Source: Streptomyces sp. Isolate_45 (GTDB lineage Bacteria; Actinomycetota; Actinomycetes; Streptomycetales; Streptomycetaceae). From it: DNA of 64,000 nt. The translations under genes and the position numbers were made by a program. This document shows positions 25,745-33,660 of the stretch, in pieces. The notes beneath the pieces are model-generated. The model worked only from the letters and a program-made list of their open reading frames with translations, ran no database searches and had not been told where the DNA came from. Location of the stretch: the NCBI RefSeq assembly GCF_024721315.2, contig NZ_JANFAK020000015.1, forward strand, positions 26,872 through 90,871. Reading direction: 5' to 3'. How positions within the stretch are numbered: position 1 is the stretch's first letter; each line of letters begins with the position of its first letter.

Positions 25745-26245
25745 ATGCCTCAGGTGAAGCTGACCACCAGCCTCGGCGCCTTCGTCATCGACCTCCACGC
25801 CGAGCAGGCCCCGGCCTCGGTCGCGAACTTCCTCGCGTACGTGGAGAGCGGCCACTACGACGGCACGGTCTTCCACCGGGTGATCCCCGGCTTCATGAAC
25901 CAGGGCGGCGGGCTCACCGCGGACATGCGGCAGAAGCCGACCCGTGAACCCGTCCGCAACGAGGCGGACAACGGGCTGCGGAACACCCGGTACACGGTCG
26001 CCATGGCCCGGACGAGCGCGCCGCACTCGGCGACCTCGCAGTTCTTCGTCAACACCGCCGACAATCCGGCGCTGGACCACACCTCGACCACCCCCGGCGG
26101 GTACGGCTACGCGGTCTTCGGCGTGGTCACGGAGGGCCAGGACGTGGTGGATTCGATCGCCGCGGTCCGCACCGGCCGGGCGGGCGGGCACGGGGACGTC
26201 CCGCTGGTCCCGGTCGTGATCGAGAAGGCCGCCCCGCTGGGCTGA
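25745..26245 (+). CDS. Cyclophilin-type peptidyl-prolyl cis-trans isomerase
   Basis: A 166-residue cytoplasmic cyclophilin of the PpiB type. The active-site regions are TVFHRVIPGFMNQGG (catalytic Arg after FH), MARTSAPHSATSQFFVN and the C-terminal YAVFGVVTEGQDVVDSIAAV. There is no signal peptide. It accelerates Xaa-Pro isomerisation in protein folding. GAAGGGA lies upstream of the ATG. Its last 139 bases are also read, antisense, by the convergent LysR frame. Confidence 0.93.
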   Translation: MPQVKLTTSLGAFVIDLHAEQAPASVANFLAYVESGHYDGTVFHRVIPGFMNQGGGLTADMRQKPTREPVRNEADNGLRNTRYTVAMARTSAPHSATSQFFVNTADNPALDHTSTTPGGYGYAVFGVVTEGQDVVDSIAAVRTGRAGGHGDVPLVPVVIEKAAPLG

Positions 26246-27225
26246 CCCCCGCCCCCGACCCCCCGCCCGGCGGCGGGGGCGGGGACCGCGGGAGCCGGGG
26301 GCGGTACGGGCGGCACGGCCGAGGCCGACCTGGCCAGGGCGTCCGCGTGCGCGGTCCGGGCGTGCTCCAGCACGGTCGCCGCCCGGGCGGCGACCGGCGC
26401 CGCCGGATGCCAGCCCAGCAGGTGCCGCCACACCAGCGGGCTCCCGGCGAGCGGCCGGGTCAGCACCCCCGGGGTCACGGGGAACGTCGCCCGGCACAGC
26501 CCCACGGCCCGCCCCACCTGGACGAGGTGCACGCACGAGGCGGTGTCCGTCTCGTACACGCAGGCCGGCGCGAACCCGGCGCGCACGCACGCCGCCGCGA
26601 AGCAGTCCCCGAAGCAGCCGTCGCCCGGTACGTCGGTCCAGGCCTCGGCGGCGAGCTCCGCCAGCTCGATCTCCGCCCGGTGGGCCAGGGGGTGGTCCTC
26701 GGCCAGCATCACGTGCACCGGGTCCCGCGCCACCTCCATCCAGGCCAGCCGGCCCGGCTCCGGCGGCGGGCTCTCGCCGCACACCCCGACCAGGGCGAAG
26801 TCCAACCGCCCGGCGGCGACGCCCGCCGCGACCTCGCGCTCCGACCAGGACGTGTACGTCGTCACGGAGACCCCGGGCTCCTGCCCGGCGATCCGGTCGA
26901 CGAGGCCGCCGAGCAGCGGCCCGTGCGTCCCCCCGAGCCGGTAGCCGGCCGCCCCCTGCCGGGCGAAGCGCACCGCCTCCTCCTGCAACTCGCACACCGC
27001 GGGCAGCACTACCCGGGCCCGCTCCAGCACCAACTCCCCGAGCGCGGTGGCCCGTACGCCGTCCCGCCCGCGCAGGAACAGCGCCCCGCCCAGGGCCCGC
27101 TCGATCCGCTTGAGCTGCGCGCTCAGCGCGGGCTGCGCGAGCCCGAGCGCGGTGGCGGCGCGGGTCAGGCTCCCGGCGTCGGCGACGGCCCTGACGATCT
27201 TGAGGTGCCTCAACTCCAGATCCAT
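26107..27225 (-). CDS. LysR-family regulator with antisense 3' overlap
   Basis: A 372-residue frame with an N-terminal LysR HTH (LELRHLKIVRAVADAGSLTR, AATALGLAQPALSAQLKRIE) and the periplasmic-binding-like effector domain, which ends around residue 300. The remaining ~70 residues are Pro/Ala/Gly rich and then cross 139 bases into the opposite-strand cyclophilin gene before a stop appears. The tail has no family counterpart, so the true stop signal may have been lost or the protein may be naturally extended. The ATG at 27225 is divergent from an F420-type enzyme gene; a T-N11-A box lies between them. Confidence 0.85.
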   Translation of the reverse strand: MDLELRHLKIVRAVADAGSLTRAATALGLAQPALSAQLKRIERALGGALFLRGRDGVRATALGELVLERARVVLPAVCELQEEAVRFARQGAAGYRLGGTHGPLLGGLVDRIAGQEPGVSVTTYTSWSEREVAAGVAAGRLDFALVGVCGESPPPEPGRLAWMEVARDPVHVMLAEDHPLAHRAEIELAELAAEAWTDVPGDGCFGDCFAAACVRAGFAPACVYETDTASCVHLVQVGRAVGLCRATFPVTPGVLTRPLAGSPLVWRHLLGWHPAAPVAARAATVLEHARTAHADALARSASAVPPVPPPAPAVPAPAAGRGVGGGGQPSGAAFSITTGTSGTSPCPPARPVRTAAIESTTSWPSVTTPKTA

Positions 27226-27248
27226 GGTCCGAGCTTGGTCCAGACCTG

Positions 27249-27261
27249 TGCGCATGCGCTA
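27249..27261. promoter_or_regulatory. LysR-type T-N11-A operator candidate
   Basis: GCGCATGCGC (27250-27259) is a perfect palindrome inside T27249-N11-A27261, the LysR consensus spacing. It lies 24 bases upstream of the lysR start and about 75 bases upstream of the divergent gene, where a LysR recognition site would be expected. Confidence 0.6.
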
Positions 27262-27334
27262 CGGGTGTGCCGCATCCAGAATCGAGGGAGGCTCGTTAGC
27301 CGTCCGGGGGGCCGCCCTACGGAGGTCAGGAAAG

Positions 27335-27844
27335 ATGAACAGCGTCACCGTCGCCGTCGACTGGGACCACCCCACGGACCCGCGCCCCGGACCGCGGCTC
27401 GACCACGTACGCACCTACGTGAGCAGCGGCGGCGCCGACGGCCACCTCTGGCGCGGCGTCCCCACCCTCCTGCTGACCACCGTCGACCGTGCCACCGGTC
27501 GGACCGTGCGCACCCCGCTGATCTACGGCCGGGACGCCGGCCGGCACCTCCTCGTGGCCGCCGCCTCGGGCGGTCCGCACCACCCCGCCTGGTACGAGAA
27601 CCTCACCGCCCACCCGGAGGTCCGCCTCCAGGTGGGCCCGCGCGTCCTCGCCGGCCGGGCCCGCACGGCGGACCGGGCGGAGCGGGAGACGTACTGGGAG
27701 GCGATGACGGCCCTGTGGCCCCTCTTCGACGACCACCAGGCCTCGGCGTGGCCGCGCGAGCTGCCGCTGGTGATCGTCGAGGGGGGCGGGGCGCGCGACG
27801 ACAGGTTCCGGGCGGCCGGGGCTTTTGGGCGGCCGGGGCTTTAG
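27335..27844 (+). CDS. Deazaflavin(F420)-dependent nitroreductase-family protein
   Basis: A 169-residue split-beta-barrel protein of the Ddn family. Characteristic segments are PTLLLTTVDRATGRTVRTPL, the IYGRDAGRHLLVAAASGGPH strand and HPAWYENLTAHPEVRLQVGP, matching the usual (H)PxWYxNLxAxPxVxVQ motif that binds F420. Reaction on a specific substrate is unknown; it is likely an F420H2-dependent reductase. GGAGG precedes the ATG. It is probably controlled by the divergent LysR protein. Its TAG stop overlaps the stop of the convergent secreted-protein gene. Confidence 0.87.
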   Translation: MNSVTVAVDWDHPTDPRPGPRLDHVRTYVSSGGADGHLWRGVPTLLLTTVDRATGRTVRTPLIYGRDAGRHLLVAAASGGPHHPAWYENLTAHPEVRLQVGPRVLAGRARTADRAERETYWEAMTALWPLFDDHQASAWPRELPLVIVEGGGARDDRFRAAGAFGRPGL

Positions 27845-28197
27845 GCGGCCGGGGCGTCGAAGCGCACCGAGCGCACCTCCAGCTGGTCCGTGGCCGGGCT
27901 GCCGTTCGCCCGGAGCCGCCACTCGCGACCCGTGCAGAGCGCGCCCGAGTAGACGGTCACCGGGGTGTTCGTCCGGTTGTGCGGGCCGTAGCCGGGCGGC
28001 ACTTCGTCGTCGCCGACGGCGAAGAGGTTGATGCACTTGCCGCTGTGCGGGTCGTTCAGGGTGATGCGCTCCTCGTGGCCGAGGTCGGTGACGTACTTGT
28101 AGCTGAACTCTCCCGTGGCGGCGAGGGCCGAGCCGGGCAGTGAGAGGACCAGCGTGAGGGCGCCGAGGGTGGCGGCGACGGTGTTGCGGAGCTTCAT
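27841..28197 (-). CDS. Small secreted protein, unknown function
   Basis: A 118-residue protein with a Sec signal peptide (MKLRNTVAATLGALTLVLSL, cleavage near ALA-ATG). The mature ~85 residues contain two Cys (GKCINL and ALCTGR) and beta-rich sequence (EFSYKYVTDLGHEERITLND, TPVTVYSGALCTGREWRLRA), reminiscent of small secreted beta-sandwich or crystallin-like proteins common in Streptomyces. The ATG follows GGAAGGGA. Its TAA overlaps the stop of the F420-type gene (27841-27844), leaving no room for a terminator. Confidence 0.75.
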   Translation of the reverse strand: MKLRNTVAATLGALTLVLSLPGSALAATGEFSYKYVTDLGHEERITLNDPHSGKCINLFAVGDDEVPPGYGPHNRTNTPVTVYSGALCTGREWRLRANGSPATDQLEVRSVRFDAPAA

Positions 28198-28386
28198 GAC
28201 GGGTGGATCCCTTCCGGGGACGAGCGGGCGGTCGAGGGGTTGCTGCGGGCCCGACCCTAGGAGGCCCGACCCGCGACGAATCGATCCGCCGCGGGCACCC
28301 ACCGGCGCGTCCGCGCACCACCACCCGTTCGGCCGGGACCGGGCGCGGGGGCGGGCGGGGTTACCGGCTCGCCCGCCCCGGCGGGG

Positions 28387-28944
28387 TCACACGCCCGCCG
28401 CGGTGGCCACCGCGCCGTAGGTACGGCCCTCCGCGACGTAGTCGCCCAGCGGCGTCATCCCGAACCCGTCGACGTGCACCTTCCAGGACGGCACGTTGCC
28501 CGCCTCGATGAACGCCACCACCGCCTCGGCGCGCTCCGCCGCCGCCGCGACGGCCATCGTGAACAGCCCCCGCGCGACGCCGCGGCCGCGGTGCGCGGCG
28601 TCGACCACCACCGGCCCGTACAGCAGCCACCGCACCTCGCGCAGCGGACGCCCCTCCCACCGCAGCACGTCCTGGGCCGCCAGCAACCCCCGGACCGCGG
28701 GCGGAGGGGCGGGCAGGTCCGCGGCCACCGACAGGGCAAGAAGCCCCACGACCGTCCCGTCGCCGTCGTCCGCGACGAGCAGTTCCCCGCCCGCGGCCAT
28801 GTCCCGCAGGGCATCGACTCCGAAGGCCCCCTGCACGAAGCCCTGACGGGAGCGCTGCTCGGGCGTCAGTGCGTCGTGGTGATTGGCCGCGAACAGCGCG
28901 GCCATGGCGGGCGCGTCGGCCTCGGTGGCGTATCGGTAGCGCAT
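28387..28944 (-). CDS. GNAT-family N-acetyltransferase
   Basis: A 185-residue acetyltransferase. The acetyl-CoA loop is visible as VVVDAAHRGRGVARGLFTMA (RGRGVA fits R/Q-x-x-G-x-G/A), followed by VVAFIEAGNVPSWKVHVDGF, the beta5-alpha4 segment. The substrate is not predictable. Start is the ATG at 28944, before the RYRYATEADAPAMAALF beta1-alpha1 region typical of GNAT enzymes. It has its own upstream gap from the NTF2-like gene of only 28 bases, so the two may be co-transcribed. Confidence 0.87.
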   Translation of the reverse strand: MRYRYATEADAPAMAALFAANHHDALTPEQRSRQGFVQGAFGVDALRDMAAGGELLVADDGDGTVVGLLALSVAADLPAPPPAVRGLLAAQDVLRWEGRPLREVRWLLYGPVVVDAAHRGRGVARGLFTMAVAAAAERAEAVVAFIEAGNVPSWKVHVDGFGMTPLGDYVAEGRTYGAVATAAGV

Positions 28945-28972
28945 GGGCCGATGCTCCCACCGCCGTGAGGGG

Positions 28973-29377
28973 CTAGTCGGCGACGACACCCGTGTTCTGG
29001 CAGGCGGTCAGCAACCAGCGGCCGTCGTCCTGCTTCGAGACCACGTACAGCGGGGCGCCCCGGCTCTCGCCGTCCGCCGACCGGTAGATCTGGCTGACCT
29101 TGACGGCCGCCACGTCCGGGCGGATGAACAGCACGTGGGCGACCTCGTAGCTGACCTCGCCGTCCCAACTGGCGGCGGGAAGGACGCTGCGGGTGAACTC
29201 CGCGATGGCGTCGAAGCCGAGGAGGATCTTGCCGTGGGCCGTCGTCCAGATCGCCTCCGGGTGGAAGAGGGAGAGGAACTCCTCGGGGTCCTTGTTCCGC
29301 TGGGAGTGCTCAACGGTGGCGACGAGCTGGTGGATCGCATCGATTTCCGTCGCGCGCGACGTGGCTTCCGTAGTCAT
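28973..29377 (-). CDS. SgcJ/EcaC-like NTF2-fold protein under a SoxR-like box
   Basis: A 134-residue SnoaL/NTF2-fold protein of the SgcJ/EcaC kind: IDAIHQLVATVEHSQRNKDP, EEFLSLFHPEAIWTTAHGKI, VLFIRPDVAAVKVSQIYRSA, RWLLTACQNTGVVAD. Such proteins act as small oxidoreductases, cyclases or binding proteins in secondary metabolism. The start codon is exactly at the predicted +1 of a promoter (29384-29414) that contains a SoxR-type palindrome, so the gene is probably leaderless and redox induced, although GAGGA can also serve as a ribosome site. The GNAT gene follows after 28 bases. Confidence 0.84.
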   Translation of the reverse strand: MTTEATSRATEIDAIHQLVATVEHSQRNKDPEEFLSLFHPEAIWTTAHGKILLGFDAIAEFTRSVLPAASWDGEVSYEVAHVLFIRPDVAAVKVSQIYRSADGESRGAPLYVVSKQDDGRWLLTACQNTGVVAD

Positions 29378-29383
29378 GACCGA

Positions 29384-29414
29384 ATCCTCTTACCTCAAGT
29401 CGAGTTGAGGTCAA
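29384..29414 (-). promoter_or_regulatory. SoxR/MerR-type promoter with wide spacer
   Basis: ACCTCAA (29392-29398) and TTGAGGT (29405-29411) are perfect inverted arms around GTCGAG. The inner 18 bases, CCTCAAGTCGAGTTGAGG, differ at only three central positions from the E. coli soxS box as I recall it. On the minus strand TTGACC (29414-29409) and GAGGAT (29389-29384) are spaced by 19 bases, the over-long spacing that MerR-family activators correct by DNA twisting. Transcription would start at the ATG at 29377. Confidence 0.72.
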
Positions 29415-29483
29415 GGGCCATGGCTGTGGAGTGTCATCTCGGCGTCAAGCGGGCGCAGTTCGCGGGGTGGGGGGTGGGGGGCG

Positions 29484-29692
29484 GGAGTGGGTCTCTCAGC
29501 GACGAGACGAGGGGCCGGGGATCGGACCACCGGGCATACGGGCACGTCACAGGCCCTGTTGGCAGGGCCGGGGGCCCGACCGAGGACCCTACTCACCCAC
29601 CACGACGACGCCGACCGGGAATGCGATCGAGCGGGGCGACGCGCCGGATCGCCAATGGGTCGTCGCTCGGTTCGGCGTCCGGCGGTCGTCCT
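29484..29692 (+). repeat. Inverted ~210 bp element, left copy
   Basis: This non-genic stretch is an imperfect copy, in opposite orientation, of 30131-30346. Shared blocks in the same order include GACGAGACGAGG, CCGGGCAT(A/G)CGGGC, GACGAC, ACGCGCCGGATC and GCTCGGTTCGGCGTCCG. The inner end lies 24 bases from the stop codon of the small secreted protein gene. Both copies keep an open frame with RDE-x-PG-x-G-x-PG and ARFGVRR peptides, so a decayed or tiny coding unit is possible. With the right copy it fills most of the 29412-29716 gap. Confidence 0.82.
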
Positions 29693-29716
29693 GGGGTGTT
29701 TTACGGGGAGGTCGGG

Positions 29717-29989
29717 CTAGTTGGGGGCCACTCGACAGGCGGTCACTGCGGTTCCGTTGGTCACGCCGCCTTCGGTCAGGCCTGTCACGCACTTCGCATG
29801 GTCGCCGGTCAGGCCGACGTAACACGCCATGCGAATGGAGTCGGGGGCCTCGCCGCCCTGTAGCTCCCGCTCGACCTGGTTGATGCAGGCCGTGACGTCC
29901 GCGTGGGCGGCGGGAGCCGTGAAGGCCACGCCGCCGACCGCGAGGGCCAGACCGCTGAGGACACCTGCGATACGGGTGGACGTGCGCAT
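29717..29989 (-). CDS. Small secreted four-Cys protein inside the inverted element pair
   Basis: A 90-residue protein with a Sec signal peptide (MRTSTRIAGVLSGLALAVGG, cleavage after AHA near residue 31). The mature ~60 residues have four Cys in the contexts TACINQ, MACYVG, AKCVTG and TACRVA, so two disulfides are likely. GGAGAGCAGG precedes the ATG. Similar small secreted proteins of unknown function occur in Streptomyces. It is bracketed by two inverted copies of a ~210 bp element, suggesting the 863 bp unit may have moved as a cassette. Confidence 0.72.
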   Translation of the reverse strand: MRTSTRIAGVLSGLALAVGGVAFTAPAAHADVTACINQVERELQGGEAPDSIRMACYVGLTGDHAKCVTGLTEGGVTNGTAVTACRVAPN

Positions 29990-30130
29990 GGACGCACCTG
30001 CTCTCCGGGATCGTTGAGCGGCCCGGGACCTGGAGGCGCCGGATCCGGCTCGACAGGACTCCCCCTCCTGCATTCGACGCTAGAGCAGCCCCTTCCCTCA
30101 CGCACCCGCTGAACCCATTCCCCCTGCTCA

Positions 30131-30346
30131 AGGCGGTCGTCGGACGCCGAACCGAGCGATGCACGGAGTAGATCCGGCGCGTGTCCCCGCCCACCTGCGC
30201 CCCAGGCCGATGTCGTCGTTCTGACGGTCAGGTAGGGCCCGGGGCCCTTTGCCGCGCCCGTGGCCCGGCCGCAGGCCCTCCGGGCGAGCCCGCATGCCCG
30301 GCCTACCGACCCCCGGCGCCTCGTCTCGTCCTGACGGACCCGCTCC
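30131..30346 (-). repeat. Inverted ~210 bp element, right copy
   Basis: Read on the minus strand this matches 29484-29692 over its whole length with small gaps. The outer end starts GGAGCGGGTC and the inner end lies about 140 bases upstream of the small gene's start codon, so both copies point inward. The minus-strand frame ends in a peptide containing ARFGVRR like the left copy. No target duplication is obvious next to the outer ends. Confidence 0.82.
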
Positions 30347-30793
30347 TGGCCATGGATCCCCCATGCCGTTCCTTCGGGGGCTTCCCGACAGTCTTCGGCA
30401 TTCCGGGGCGGGCCGGTCGGTCAAGGGTGGCCGAAGGCCATCGCGAAGCCACGCGACCGCAGGGAGCGCCCTTGAGGGACCGGCCCGACACGGAAGGACA
30501 GTGGACCGGCGGGCAGCCCCCGGACCACACCCGACCCCGACCGAGGGAACACACCCCCCCCACCCAACCCACCCCTCACCGAAGCCCCCACCCCCCAAGG
30601 TGACGAGCGCAACACCCCCGCCGCTCCCCCTCCCCCCTGCTTCCATTCCGTAGGCCGTACCCGTCGCCCGGTCGCCGTTTCCAAGGGGGGAGCGGGGTGC
30701 CACCCTCCCATCACGCGAAACGGGACAATTACCGCCACCGATCCCCGCCCGAAAGGCCGAGCGGTGTGGCGCGGGGCCCCGTAAGCTCCCGTC
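30347..30793. other. Intergenic region without a recognised gene
   Basis: About 450 bases between the right inverted element and the aminotransferase gene. Codon-position bias is poor in all frames. There is a run of C-rich sequence (about 30548-30635) and no clear hairpin. The only supported signal is TAAGCT (30782-30787), six bases before the ATG of the aminotransferase, a -10 for a leaderless message. Confidence 0.5.
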
Positions 30794-32005
30794 ATGCAGG
30801 TGATCCAGTCAACGAAACTCGCCAATGTCTGCTACGAGATCCGCGGACCCGTCCTCGAAGAGGCGATGCGGCTCGAAGCGGCAGGTCATCGCATCCTCAA
30901 GTTGAACACCGGCAACCCCGCGGCCTTCGGCTTCGAGTGCCCGCCGGAGATCCTTGAGGACATGCTCCGCAACCTGGGCACCGCCCACGGCTACGGGGAC
31001 GCGAAGGGGCTGCTCTCCGCGCGCCGCGCGGTCATGCAGCACTACCAGACCAAGGGCATCGAGCTGGACGTCGAGGACATCTACCTCGGCAACGGCGTCT
31101 CCGAGCTGATCCAGATGTCGATGCAGGCGCTGCTCGACGACGGCGACGAGGTGCTGGTCCCCGCGCCGGACTACCCGCTGTGGACCGCCTCCGTCTCGCT
31201 CGCCGGCGGTACGGCCGTGCACTACCGGTGCGACGAGCAGTCCGACTGGATGCCCGACCTCGCCGACATCGAGCGCAAGATCACCGACCGCACCCGCGCC
31301 ATCGTGATCATCAACCCGAACAACCCGACCGGCGCCGTCTATGACGACGAGATGCTGCGCGGGCTGACGGACATCGCGCGCCGCCACAACCTGGTCGTCT
31401 GCTCGGACGAGATCTACGACCGGATCCTCTACGACGGCGTCACGCACACGAACACGGCCGCCATCGCGCCGGACCTGCTGACGCTGACCTTCAACGGGCT
31501 GTCGAAGAACTACCGCGTCGCCGGCTTCCGGTCCGGCTGGCTGGCGGTCTGCGGGCCCAAGAAGCACGCCTCCTCGTACATCGAGGGCCTCACGATCCTC
31601 GCGAACATGCGCCTGTGCGCGAACATGCCGTCCCAGCACGCCGTGGCCACCGCGCTCGGTGGCCGGCAGTCGATCGAGGACCTGGTCCTGCCGGGCGGGC
31701 GGATCCTGGAGCAGCGCAACGTCGCCTACGACCTGCTGACGCAGATCCCGGGCGTGACCTGCGTCAAGCCGAAGGGCGCGCTGTACGCGTTCCCGAAGCT
31801 CGACCCGTCCGTCTACAAGATCAAGGACGACCGGCAGATGGTCCTGGACCTGCTCCGGGCCGAGAAGATCATGGTCGTGCACGGCACGGGCTTCAACTGG
31901 CCGGAGCCCGACCACTTCCGGATCGTGACGCTGCCGAACGCGAAGGACCTGGCGGACGCGGTGACCCGGATCGGCAACTTCCTGGACGGCTACGGCCAGC
32001 CGTAG
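30794..32005 (+). CDS. PLP-dependent aminotransferase, AlaA-like (glutamate-pyruvate type)
   Basis: A 403-residue class I aminotransferase. Key segments: LKLNTGNPAAFGFECPPEI near the start, YGDAKGLLSARRAV, PDYPLWTASVSLAGG, INPNNPTGAVY, CSDEIYDRILYDG and NGLSKNYRVAGFRSGW with PLP lysine K238, and the C-terminal HFRIVTLPNA with the substrate-carboxylate Arg. The sequence groups with E. coli AlaA/YfbQ type enzymes converting pyruvate plus glutamate to alanine. TAAGCT lies six bases before the ATG, so it is probably leaderless and housekeeping. Confidence 0.93.
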   Translation: MQVIQSTKLANVCYEIRGPVLEEAMRLEAAGHRILKLNTGNPAAFGFECPPEILEDMLRNLGTAHGYGDAKGLLSARRAVMQHYQTKGIELDVEDIYLGNGVSELIQMSMQALLDDGDEVLVPAPDYPLWTASVSLAGGTAVHYRCDEQSDWMPDLADIERKITDRTRAIVIINPNNPTGAVYDDEMLRGLTDIARRHNLVVCSDEIYDRILYDGVTHTNTAAIAPDLLTLTFNGLSKNYRVAGFRSGWLAVCGPKKHASSYIEGLTILANMRLCANMPSQHAVATALGGRQSIEDLVLPGGRILEQRNVAYDLLTQIPGVTCVKPKGALYAFPKLDPSVYKIKDDRQMVLDLLRAEKIMVVHGTGFNWPEPDHFRIVTLPNAKDLADAVTRIGNFLDGYGQP

Positions 32006-32094
32006 CCGACCTCCCGGACCTGGTCCCGGATTCAGCTCAACTTTAGAACGGATCCAATGTAGGATGGTCTCCTGACCACGCAGGAGGCCTCCTC

Positions 32095-32487
32095 ATGTAC
32101 GAGCCGATCCGCACGAAGCCGGTCGTCCACCGCATGGGCGGCAACCGGTCCGACTACCCGCACAGCAGCCGGGGCGAAGCCCTCGACACGCAGCTGGCGG
32201 GCCACCTCGCCGCCCTGCTCGCCGTCACCGACGAGCTCGGCCTCGACGAGAGCGCCACGCGCATCGCCGACCAGGTGGCACGCCTGCGCGGGTCCCGGCC
32301 CACCCGGGCCGCACACGGTTCCCCCGAGGACTCCGTCGCGCTGCACCGCCGGGCCCACGACCTCGCCGCCCGCGCCCTCGTCGTCGCCGCGTCCCGCGCC
32401 GACACCACCGCCGCGATCCTCGCCGCCCAGCGGATGGACGCGCACGCCGCCGCCCTCGACTCCGTCGACCTGGCCGGCGCCCACTGA
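32095..32487 (+). CDS. Hypothetical helical protein
   Basis: A 130-residue, Ala/Arg/Asp-rich and almost entirely helix-prone protein without membrane segments. It opens with MYEPIRTKPVVHRMGGNRSD and contains a repeated helical pattern (QLAGHLAALLAVTDELGLDE; HRRAHDLAARALVVAASRAD; TTAAILAAQRMDAHAAALDS). Behind GGAGG. TAGGAT (32060-32065) is a possible -10. I do not recognise a family; it may be a small regulatory or structural protein. Confidence 0.7.
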   Translation: MYEPIRTKPVVHRMGGNRSDYPHSSRGEALDTQLAGHLAALLAVTDELGLDESATRIADQVARLRGSRPTRAAHGSPEDSVALHRRAHDLAARALVVAASRADTTAAILAAQRMDAHAAALDSVDLAGAH

Positions 32488-32548
32488 CGGCCCCGGTCCG
32501 GGGCCGCGGAGGCTCCGGACCGGGTGCCACGAACTCGACCGCCGTCGC

Positions 32549-33025
32549 TCAGAGCACGGCGGCCCCGTCGAGCCCGGGCGGCAGTACCGGCGGGTTGCCC
32601 TGCGTCCAGGTGATGTGCAGGTCGGCGCGGTGGAGCCGCCAGCCGGCTGAGGTCCGCACCAGCTCGTTGTCCGTGCGGCCACCGGAGAGGAACAGGCCGC
32701 CGTCACCGGCGAGCACATGGGTGCTGAGCTGGTTCCCGCGCAGGGTCGCGCGGTCGCCGTCCACCTCGATGACGTAATTGCTCCCGAAGTGCACGGTCCG
32801 GTCGAAGGCGCGCATCGCGGTGCGCACGTTCTCAAGGACGGCGTCGCGCCCGCGCACGAGTCCCGCGGGGGTCTCGATGCTCGCGTCCTCGGTGAACAGC
32901 GATGCCGCCCACACTCCGTCGAACTTCCGTTCGTCGAGGGAACGCAGGTAGCGGTCGAACAGGTCGGTGATCTCGGCGCGGTCGGTCAGGGCCCGGATTT
33001 CGATGTGCAAGGTCTGGCTGTCCAT
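32549..33025 (-). CDS. SnoaL-like NTF2-fold protein
   Basis: A 158-residue protein of the SnoaL_4 group. Segments ALTDRAEITDLFDRYLRSLD, DGVWAASLFTEDASIETPAG, RGRDAVLENVRTAMRAF, THVLAGDGGLFLSGGRTDNE and GWRLHRADLHITWTQGNPP match the family. Proteins of this kind include ring-hydroxylating dioxygenase-like folds, ketosteroid-isomerase-like enzymes and binding proteins; the reaction is unknown. It is a single gene, convergent with the hypothetical gene at 32095. Confidence 0.85.
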   Translation of the reverse strand: MDSQTLHIEIRALTDRAEITDLFDRYLRSLDERKFDGVWAASLFTEDASIETPAGLVRGRDAVLENVRTAMRAFDRTVHFGSNYVIEVDGDRATLRGNQLSTHVLAGDGGLFLSGGRTDNELVRTSAGWRLHRADLHITWTQGNPPVLPPGLDGAAVL

Positions 33026-33091
33026 ACAGGTGATCCTGCGGCCTCGGGCGCGGCCGGAGCCGAGCGGGAAGCAGAGTTTGTCACAAGCCCC

Positions 33092-33523
33092 CTAGCGGGG
33101 CTCCGGAACGGGTTCCGTCGCCGCGACCCCGCACCAGGGAACCGTGGCCGGGGGCCAGACCGGGCCGAGGGCCTCGCCGCGTTCCGTCGCGCCGGGGGCC
33201 ACCCCGGGGATCTTCACCAGGGCCTGGGCCGCCCGGCCGCCGGGCTCCTCCCGGTCGCGGAACTCCACCGTGACGACGTACCCGCCCGCGCCGGCGTCCC
33301 GGCGGCCCGTCACCTCGACCACGCCCACCACGCGCCGACTCACCGGGTCGACGCGGCACGCGGTGACCCGTACGTCCTGGAGGACCGGGCCCGGCGGCGG
33401 CGCGGCGGGGCGGTCCTCGCCGCTGGCCCATACGTAGAGCCCCAGTGGGGCGAACACCAGCAGCCCGGCCAGCCCCACCAGACCGACGAGCCAGCCCTGC
33501 CACTTCAATGCCGTCACGCCCAT
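33092..33523 (-). CDS. Hypothetical membrane-anchored protein
   Basis: A 143-residue protein with one N-terminal membrane helix (WLVGLVGLAGLLVFAPLGLY, ~10-30) and an extracellular beta-rich domain (RVVGVVEVTGRRDAGAGGYV, VTVEFRDREEPGGRAAQAL, two Cys in TACRVD and VPWCGV) that looks like a FxLYD/Ig-like fold. GGGAGGATCG precedes the ATG. It is divergent from the solute-binding/TelA operon, with 137 bases between the starts, and may be related to it, but that is not shown. Confidence 0.7.
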   Translation of the reverse strand: MGVTALKWQGWLVGLVGLAGLLVFAPLGLYVWASGEDRPAAPPPGPVLQDVRVTACRVDPVSRRVVGVVEVTGRRDAGAGGYVVTVEFRDREEPGGRAAQALVKIPGVAPGATERGEALGPVWPPATVPWCGVAATEPVPEPR

Positions 33524-33660
33524 GGGACGATCCTCCCGGCAGCCCGCCCCGCCCACCAGCACCCGCGGGCCCACACAGCATTTCGAAGTGGGACCGCCTG
33601 GACACCTGACGTTCATTCAACGCCGCGCGGAATGTGGGTTTCCGCGAGCACGCTGCACCC

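Noticed and set aside
23843..26995. A long minus-strand open frame crossing the protease and cyclophilin region
   Set aside because: It is out of frame with the streptogrisin and LysR genes and contains only Arg/Gly/Pro-rich shadow sequence.
30128..30703. A 191-codon minus-strand open frame in the gap before the aminotransferase gene
   Set aside because: The composition is Gly/Arg/Pro rich with no domain; only the part in the repeated element is conserved between the two copies, and there is no ribosome site.
29412..30793. Prophage or integrative element remnant
   Set aside because: No integrase, transposase, tRNA or attachment duplication was seen; only the inverted 210 bp element pair is supported.
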